64,000 bases of DNA from CAVQCX01 sp963775335 (GTDB taxonomy: Bacteria > Pseudomonadota > Gammaproteobacteria > Chromatiales > Chromatiaceae), in NCBI GenBank assembly GCA_963775335.1, contig CAVZIJ010000002.1:248001-312000 (forward strand). The letters run 5' to 3'. Both the position numbers and the translations under genes were made by a program. This document shows positions 58,649-64,000 of the stretch, piece after piece. The notes below the pieces were generated by a model that did not search any database, was not told where the DNA came from, and saw only the letters and a program-made list of their open reading frames with translations. How positions within the stretch are numbered: position 1 is the first letter of the stretch; every line of letters begins with the position of its first letter.

Positions 58649-59131
58649 TCAATCCGCGTTCATGCGAAAGCTGATCACGCCGAGCAAGTGGTCCACCTTG
58701 GTCCCGCCGTCGCTGAGCGGCAGGAACGCGATGCGATACCGAATCTCTATATCCTCCGGCAGCGTCAGCACGTCGGCACTCAGAAAGGGGCGGCGAGCCA
58801 GCGCGGCATTGTTGCAGCATTCGAGCACCAATGCGCCCAAGGGGAGCCCCGGGACATCGGCGAGCGGCCAACCCAGTGCCTCCGCGTGGCAAAGCCCGTC
58901 GAGCAACGCACAGGAGCGTCGGATCAGAAAGCGTTCGCCCCCATTGCCTACAGCCACCACAAACAGGTTGTGGCGAAATTCGGGCGCCTCGATCACGCCG
59001 AGGTCCGCGAGGCGCGGCATGTCACGCCCTTGCCGTGCCTGGTGCCAGAAATGCATGGCGCGGCACGAAGCGCGGTGCTCGGCCTCCAGGCCCAGGCATG
59101 GATCGATCACAGGATCGGCCTCGCTGTCCAA
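58649..59131 (-). CDS. PAS-domain protein (PAS_5-like)
   Basis: This 160-residue protein begins at TTG with AGGGGAGG seven bases upstream. It resembles the short PAS_5-type proteins with WHQARQGRDMPRLAD near the start and YRIAFLPLSDGGTKVDHLLGV near the end. Such proteins sense ligands or regulate others, but the ligand is unknown. No output domain is attached. It follows dgt after 33 bases on the same strand, so it may be co-transcribed with it. Confidence 0.7.
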   Translation of the reverse strand: MDSEADPVIDPCLGLEAEHRASCRAMHFWHQARQGRDMPRLADLGVIEAPEFRHNLFVVAVGNGGERFLIRRSCALLDGLCHAEALGWPLADVPGLPLGALVLECCNNAALARRPFLSADVLTLPEDIEIRYRIAFLPLSDGGTKVDHLLGVISFRMNAD

Positions 59132-59164
59132 CTGCTCCCCTCCCCTTTGGTTATCGCGGTGCCG

Positions 59165-60529
59165 TCAGCCCGGCAGGGAGATGCCGGTGATCTTCTTGTA
59201 CAGGGAAACCGCGTAGGAGTCGGTCATCCCGGAGACGAAATCGGTCAGCTTGAGCAGACGGGCGTAGAGACCACTCACTGCCACACGCCCCGCGCCGACG
59301 AACTGCTCGGGCACCAGCTTCACCATCATGCGGCTCCTCGCACTGGCCCCGCGGCCTCGCTCGGCGACATCGTCGATCACCTGGGCGAAGCGCTCCAGCA
59401 GCTCCCCGATGACTTGGAAGCCCGCGGCCTGGATCTCCACCACCTCATGGGCGCAGTAAATCTTCTGTTGGGCGACCTCGATCAGCCGGTCCATCTCCAC
59501 CCGGCGGGCGATGCGCGTCATCAACGGATCGTCGAAACGACCATCCAGGATGGCCGCCTCGTTGTCCAGGAAGCACTCGAGCGCCTTGCCGATCGCCTCG
59601 TTGATCACTTTGGCCCGCAGGAACTCGATCTTCTCCCGCTGGCCGCCGATCCGCGCCAGACGCGAGGCCTGGCGCTGAGACTCGCTCAGGATGGGCCAGA
59701 AAAGGTCCATGGCCTCCTGGAAGCTGAGATAGCCCAAACGAAAGCCGTCCTCGATGTCGATGACGCGATAGCATATGTCGTCGGCGGCCTCCACCAGAAA
59801 CGCGAGAGGATGTCGGTGCCAGACGGCGCGCGCGGGATCGCGCGGGAGTAGGCCGACGGTTTCCGCCACCTCCTCGAAGAGCTGCCGGTCCTCCGCCGTA
59901 AAACCGTGCTTGCGCGCACTCGCCCCGGCCAGCCGGCTACTGCCCCCGACACAGGATTCGCGTGGGTACTTGGTGAAAGCGGCGAGGGTCGCACAGGTAA
60001 GCTGCAGCCCGCCGCGGTTGTCGCGATTCTGCAGCCGGGCGAGGATGCGAAAGCCCTGGGCGTTGCCTTCGAAGCTGACGAAATCCTCGCGCTCGCTGTC
60101 GGCGAGCATCTCCACGCGGCGCTTTCCATAGGCCGCCTCGGTCGCCCAGCTGCGGATGCCGTCTTCGCCCGAATGCCCGAAGGGCGGATTGCCGATGTCG
60201 TGGGCGAGACAGGCCGCGGCGCAGATATCGCCGAAGTCCGAGGCCTCGAAATCGCCGAGGCGATGACGTGCGATGATCTGCTCGCCCGCCAGGGTACCCA
60301 GGGAGCGCCCGACGCTGGAGGACTCCAGACTGTGGGTGAGGCGCGTACGAATGTAATCCACCTTGGACAACGGGAACACCTGGGTCTTGTCCTGCATGCG
60401 GCGGAACGCGGAGCTGAACACGATCCGATCGAAATCGCGCTGGAAATCGGTGCGTGCGGTGCTTGGACTCGGCTCACGCGCGGCACCCAGGCGCTTGCGC
60501 GACAACAACTTGGGCCATTCCATCGACAT
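59165..60529 (-). CDS. dgt: Deoxyguanosinetriphosphate triphosphohydrolase-like protein
   Basis: This 454-residue HD-domain enzyme hydrolyses dNTPs to the nucleoside and triphosphate. The metal site is made from TRLTHSLESSSVGRS and CLAHDIGNPPFGHSGED. The FEGNAQGFRILARLQNR motif is typical of the Dgt family. I start at ATG 60529; an ATG at 60523 is also possible. Length is close to the 440-500 residues of the family. It is divergent from sixA and precedes the PAS-domain gene. Confidence 0.93.
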   Translation of the reverse strand: MSMEWPKLLSRKRLGAAREPSPSTARTDFQRDFDRIVFSSAFRRMQDKTQVFPLSKVDYIRTRLTHSLESSSVGRSLGTLAGEQIIARHRLGDFEASDFGDICAAACLAHDIGNPPFGHSGEDGIRSWATEAAYGKRRVEMLADSEREDFVSFEGNAQGFRILARLQNRDNRGGLQLTCATLAAFTKYPRESCVGGSSRLAGASARKHGFTAEDRQLFEEVAETVGLLPRDPARAVWHRHPLAFLVEAADDICYRVIDIEDGFRLGYLSFQEAMDLFWPILSESQRQASRLARIGGQREKIEFLRAKVINEAIGKALECFLDNEAAILDGRFDDPLMTRIARRVEMDRLIEVAQQKIYCAHEVVEIQAAGFQVIGELLERFAQVIDDVAERGRGASARSRMMVKLVPEQFVGAGRVAVSGLYARLLKLTDFVSGMTDSYAVSLYKKITGISLPG

Positions 60530-60751
60530 GTGGGCGCTCGTTCGCCGCATTGGGCGGCTCGGACTCGACCTTTGGCACGCTACCCGCGCGGCCCGGCGAA
60601 ATCAATCGGCCACCGACCCTCGCGCGCATTGGTGTAGCGCGCTCGGTCTGGGTAAACTCCGCGCCACAGTCCCTTTCATCATGCGCAGGAGCCCGCCAGC
60701 GGGGGCGGGCGGCACCGGCGCGCTCTCGACAGTCGAGTCGTGCGAAGCCCG

Positions 60752-61270
60752 ATGGCCAGACAACTGCTCGTTCTCAGGCATGCCAAGTCCGCATGGGACA
60801 CCAATGCGCTCAGCGATTTCGAGCGCCCGCTCGCCAAGCGCGGCAAGAAGGACGCCCCTCGGGTGGGCGCCTGGATGCGGGCACAGGGCCTGATACCGGA
60901 CCAGGTCCTCGGCTCCCCGGCCCGGCGAGCCCGACAGACCGTCGAGCGGGTCTGCGCCGAGCTGGGGCTGGACGCGAATCGGATCATCTGGGAGTCCTCG
61001 ATCTATGCCGCGGGCACCGGCGCCCTGCTCGGCGCGCTTGCCACCTGCCCACGCAGCGCCCGGGTCGTTCTGGTAGTAGGACACAACCCGGGTCTGGAGG
61101 AGCTGTTGCGCTTCCTGACGGGTGGCGCGAATCTCCCCTTCGAAGAACGGCTCTTGCCCACCGGCGCACTGGCGGAGCTGGCGATGCCCGACGACTGGGC
61201 CGCGCTGCCTGAAGGCTGTGCGACCCTGCGTCGCATCGTGCGCCCCAAGGATCTACCGGCCGCCCCATGA
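60752..61270 (+). CDS. sixA: Phosphohistidine phosphatase SixA
   Basis: SixA is a small histidine phosphatase that removes phosphate from histidine in Hpt domains and phosphotransfer proteins. The catalytic LRHAKSAW motif has H10, and the second histidine is in VVGHNPGLE. At 172 residues the length matches E. coli SixA. It starts at ATG 60752; a GTG 12 bases upstream is possible. Its stop overlaps the glycosyltransferase start (ATGA). The Hpt domains in the kinase and regulator at 15-21 kb are possible targets in this cell. Confidence 0.9.
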   Translation: MARQLLVLRHAKSAWDTNALSDFERPLAKRGKKDAPRVGAWMRAQGLIPDQVLGSPARRARQTVERVCAELGLDANRIIWESSIYAAGTGALLGALATCPRSARVVLVVGHNPGLEELLRFLTGGANLPFEERLLPTGALAELAMPDDWAALPEGCATLRRIVRPKDLPAAP

Positions 61271-62388
61271 CAGAGCCGCGGGGACAGGGCGAGCCACCTC
61301 GGATCGCCGTGCTGATCTCCTTTTCCGGAGAGGGGGGAGTCGAGCGCATGGTGAGCAATCTGGTCGAGGGATTCGCCCGAGCGGGGCAGGCCGTCGACCT
61401 GCTGCTCATCCGGGCTCGCAGCGCCCATCTGAGAGAGCTGCCTGCCAGCGTTCGGGTGATCTCGCTGGCGAAACAGCATTCGTTGAAAAGCCTGTTTCCG
61501 TTGATAACCTACTTGCGACGGGAGCGCCCCAAGGCGCTGCTGGCGGCGAAGGATCGAGCCGGGCGGGTCGCCGTCCTCGCCCGTGCCCTGGCGAGGGTGG
61601 ATACCCGCGTCGTCGTGCGGCTCGGCACCAACCTGTCGGCCGCCTTGAAGGGCCAGGGGTGGTGGCGCCGCTGGCCCCGGTTTCTGGCGATGCGCCTCGT
61701 CTATCGTTGGGCCGACGCCGTGGTTGCGGTTTCCGAAGGGGTTGCCGCCGATACGGTCCGGATCACCGGCTTGCCGCGGAGGCGCGTCCGGGTAGTGCAC
61801 AACCCGGTCGTCACCCCGGCCCTGGCCGAGCACGCGGCGGCCCCCTGCCGGCACCCCTGGCTCGGCCCACGCGACCACCCGGTCATCCTCGCCGTCGGGC
61901 GACTCACCACACAGAAGGATTTCGCGACCCTGATTCGGGCCTTCGCGCTGGCGCGCGCCGATAGACGCTGCCGCCTCGTCATCCTCGGGGAAGGCCGGCT
62001 GCGTCGCGCCCTGGAGACCCTCGTCGAAGAGCTCGGTCTCACCGGGGACGTCGATCTGCCGGGCTTCGAGCCCAACCCCTACCCCTTGATGGTGGCGGCG
62101 GATCTGTTCGTGCTATCGTCCGCCTGGGAAGGCTCTCCCAACGTCCTGACCGAAGCCCTGGCGCTGGGCACTCCCGTGGTCGCCACCGACTGTCCGAGCG
62201 GTCCCCGTGAGATCCTGGCGGACGGGAAGGTGGGCCTCCTGGTCCCCGTCGCCGACCCCCGCGCGCTCTCGCGGGCGATCCTCGCGACCCTCGACCATCC
62301 ACCGGAGTGCGAGATCCTGCAGGCGGCCGCAGCCGACTATTCGGCCGATGCCAGCGCAGCCCATTATCTCGAGATCCTGGCCTCCTGA
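61267..62388 (+). CDS. Glycosyltransferase family 4 protein
   Basis: This 373-residue enzyme is a GT-B glycosyltransferase of family 4, which transfers a sugar from a nucleotide-sugar. The N-terminal motif GEGGVERMVSNLVEGFARAG and the C-terminal EGSPNVLTEALALGTPVVATD, with the catalytic glutamate region, are typical. It has no signal peptide and probably works at the inner membrane on a cell-surface polysaccharide. Its start overlaps sixA by four bases and the sulfotransferase gene follows after 11 bases. Confidence 0.93.
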   Translation: MTEPRGQGEPPRIAVLISFSGEGGVERMVSNLVEGFARAGQAVDLLLIRARSAHLRELPASVRVISLAKQHSLKSLFPLITYLRRERPKALLAAKDRAGRVAVLARALARVDTRVVVRLGTNLSAALKGQGWWRRWPRFLAMRLVYRWADAVVAVSEGVAADTVRITGLPRRRVRVVHNPVVTPALAEHAAAPCRHPWLGPRDHPVILAVGRLTTQKDFATLIRAFALARADRRCRLVILGEGRLRRALETLVEELGLTGDVDLPGFEPNPYPLMVAADLFVLSSAWEGSPNVLTEALALGTPVVATDCPSGPREILADGKVGLLVPVADPRALSRAILATLDHPPECEILQAAAADYSADASAAHYLEILAS

Positions 62389-62399
62389 CGTTTGCTTCC

Positions 62400-63098
62400 A
62401 TGCTGCTTTCCGTGCGCTACAAGTTCCTGTTCGTGCACATCGCCAAGACCGGCGGGACCAGCGTGCGCGCGACCCTGCAACGGCTGCGCTGGCGCGATCC
62501 CTACTACTGGCCGATGTTCCTGTGCAGCCGCCTGAGCCATCTGACGGGACACCGGATCGGTACCAAGTTCCCGCGCCACGCCAAGATCATCCTGGCTCAG
62601 GAATCGCTGCCGACCGAGTTTTTCCAGAGCCTGTTCAAATTCGCTTTCGTGCGCAATCCCTGGGATCTGCAGGTCAGCTCGTTCCATCATATCCGCCGCG
62701 AGCGCCCCCATCTGATGCAGGGACGCACGGATTTCGCCGATTTCCTGAAGTGGAAGCTCGACCCCGAGCGCCCCTACCAGTACCACATCGACACGTCGAT
62801 CCAGCTGCAGTCGGACTACTTGGTCGACCTGCGGGGGCAGATACTGGTCGATTTCGTGGGGCGCTACGAGTGCCTCGAGGCCGATTTCCGTACCGTGTGC
62901 GAACGGATCGGGATTCCATTCCCGGCCATGCCCCACCGGCGCCGAGCCACAGACCGTGAGAGCGACTACCGAAGCTATTACAACGAGGAGACGGCCGATC
63001 TGGTGGCGCGGCATTTCTCCCGTGACATCGAGCTCCTAGGTTACGGCTTCGAGCCGCCGAGCCGGGACGGCTCTACCGCCGAGCCGCCGACACGCTGA
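62400..63098 (+). CDS. Sulfotransferase-family protein
   Basis: This 232-residue protein resembles Golgi-type carbohydrate sulfotransferases (sulfotransferase family 2). The 5'-phosphosulfate-binding motif is HIAKTGGTSVRATL (residues 13-26), and the 3'-phosphate motif is FAFVRNPWDLQVSSFHH. It would transfer sulfate from PAPS to a glycan hydroxyl. I start at ATG 62400, since a longer opening overlaps the glycosyltransferase with no similarity. Standing directly behind a glycosyltransferase, it suggests a sulfated surface glycan. Confidence 0.88.
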   Translation: MLLSVRYKFLFVHIAKTGGTSVRATLQRLRWRDPYYWPMFLCSRLSHLTGHRIGTKFPRHAKIILAQESLPTEFFQSLFKFAFVRNPWDLQVSSFHHIRRERPHLMQGRTDFADFLKWKLDPERPYQYHIDTSIQLQSDYLVDLRGQILVDFVGRYECLEADFRTVCERIGIPFPAMPHRRRATDRESDYRSYYNEETADLVARHFSRDIELLGYGFEPPSRDGSTAEPPTR

Positions 63099-63165
63099 CC
63101 GCGGGCGCTGCCTGAAGCACCCGATACCGCTTCCCGACCCCCTGAGTCTGCAAGAGCCCCGCCTC

Positions 63166-64000
63166 ATGTCTACTCGTTCGATGTTTGCACGCCCGGGCGG
63201 CAGCCGCCCGAGGTCACACACCTGCCCGCGTGCTCCGCGGATCGCCGCAGCGCTGCTGTTGGGCGCGCTGGCATCGGGCGCACCGCGCTGCGACACGTTT
63301 CCGTTGCCGCCCAGGGACGTCGACCTCGTGGGCCGCCCCAACGTCGCACGCACGACCGACGGGGACACCCTGCTCGACGTCGCGCGCCTCTACGACATCG
63401 GGCAAGAAGAGATCCTGCACGCGAACCCCAAGGTCGACCGGTGGCTGCCACGCCCGAATACCGAGGTGCTCATTCCCTCGCTCCACGTGCTGCCCCGGGC
63501 CGAGCGCAAGGGCATAGTGCTGAACCTGCCCGAGATGCGTCTCTACTATTTCCGCACCGACACAAGCCCCCCGACCCTCGTCACTTATCCCGTCAGCGTC
63601 GGGCGCATGGACTGGACGACCCCCCTGGGCACCACGAAGATCGTCGCCAAGGAGAGGGACCCGTCCTGGACTCCGCCGGCCACGGTCAAGGCCGAGCACG
63701 CGGCCGAGGGAGACTACTTGCCCGACGTGGTGCCGCCGGGTCCGAACAACCCCCTGGGGCGCTTCGCGTTACGCCTGGGTGTACCGGGATATCTGCTGCA
63801 CGGCACCAACAAGCCGTACGGTGTGGGCATGCGCGTCAGCCACGGCTGCATCCGGCTCTACCCGGAAGACATAGAGGAGCTGTTCGATCGGGTGCCCATC
63901 GGCACCCCGGTGCAGATAGTGAATCAGCCGATCAAGCTGGGCTGGATGGGGGACCTGCTGTTCATCGAGGTCCACGCCCCGCTGGAAGAAGAGGATAACG
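63166..64000 (+). CDS. L,D-transpeptidase with LysM-like region (partial)
   Basis: The gene runs off the right edge of the window with 278 codons visible. The N-terminus looks like a signal peptide (about 1-40), followed by a LysM-like stretch (about 60-105: DGDTLLDVARLYDIGQEE). The YkuD catalytic domain follows with HGTNKPYGVG and SHGCIRL, where C228 is the nucleophile. It makes 3-3 peptidoglycan cross-links or attaches lipoproteins to the wall. The start at 63166 is preceded by weak signals; an ATG at 63181 is also possible. Confidence 0.9.
   Translation, partial: MSTRSMFARPGGSRPRSHTCPRAPRIAAALLLGALASGAPRCDTFPLPPRDVDLVGRPNVARTTDGDTLLDVARLYDIGQEEILHANPKVDRWLPRPNTEVLIPSLHVLPRAERKGIVLNLPEMRLYYFRTDTSPPTLVTYPVSVGRMDWTTPLGTTKIVAKERDPSWTPPATVKAEHAAEGDYLPDVVPPGPNNPLGRFALRLGVPGYLLHGTNKPYGVGMRVSHGCIRLYPEDIEELFDRVPIGTPVQIVNQPIKLGWMGDLLFIEVHAPLEEEDN

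Overview
The window is a GC-rich (by eye roughly two-thirds G+C), densely coded chromosomal segment of a gammaproteobacterium. BamC, GcvR, Hsp15 (HslR), SixA, the single-chain PurL and PepN point to that class. A rhodanese-TusA-DsrE2 cluster next to siroheme synthase suggests a sulfur-oxidising member of, or near, the Chromatiales. The order is an inference; no rRNA or other decisive marker is present. No tRNA, rRNA, CRISPR array, transposase or prophage was recognised.

Layout. 1-4.6 kb: the end of a DUF815 ATPase gene, an AEC-type carrier that lacks its middle, the msrP-msrQ methionine sulfoxide reductase pair, a secreted protein with a duplicated cysteine module, and a HAD phosphatase. 4.6-15.4 kb: a leftward run dapA-bamC-MBL hydrolase-purL back to back with a rightward run of a GalT-like gene, gcvR, a peroxiredoxin and phoH. 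15.5-21 kb: a large hybrid sensor kinase divergent from a frameshifted Hpt/receiver/degenerate GGDEF-EAL regulator, a likely phosphorelay pair. 21-27 kb: a long-armed inverted repeat, a DUF2892 gene, a coupled LysR-unknown-AI-2E-transporter run, a secreted protein with two similar halves and a FadL-type porin. 27-31 kb: dsrE2-tusA-rhodanese, divergent cysG and a second rhodanese. 30.6-36 kb: a NarX/NarL-like pair, cca and an ATM1-type ABC exporter. 36-41 kb: an S24-like protein, a TfpX/TfpZ pilin accessory protein, and a ParA-type ATPase coupled to a CHAD protein beside a small CbiX. 41-51 kb: NAD kinase, glucan phosphorylase, a secreted M1 peptidase, a ChaN-PDZ lipoprotein and PepN. 51-57.6 kb: a secreted VWA protein with four tandem modules (frameshifted), grxC, hslR, a frameshifted cysteine-rich protein and valS. 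58-64 kb: a hemerythrin-like protein, a PAS protein, dgt, sixA, a glycosyltransferase, a sulfotransferase and a truncated L,D-transpeptidase.

How the genes fit together. Most are housekeeping: purines (purL), lysine and cell wall (dapA, L,D-transpeptidase), outer-membrane assembly (bamC), translation (valS, cca, hslR) and redox repair (msrPQ, bcp, grxC). The distinctive parts are the sulfur-carrier cluster with cysG, two signalling pairs, and the coupled ParA-CHAD pair, which has no ParB and is the best candidate here for an undescribed system, possibly positioning polyphosphate bodies. Three otherwise intact genes each carry one extra base, which may mean sequencing errors rather than true pseudogenes.
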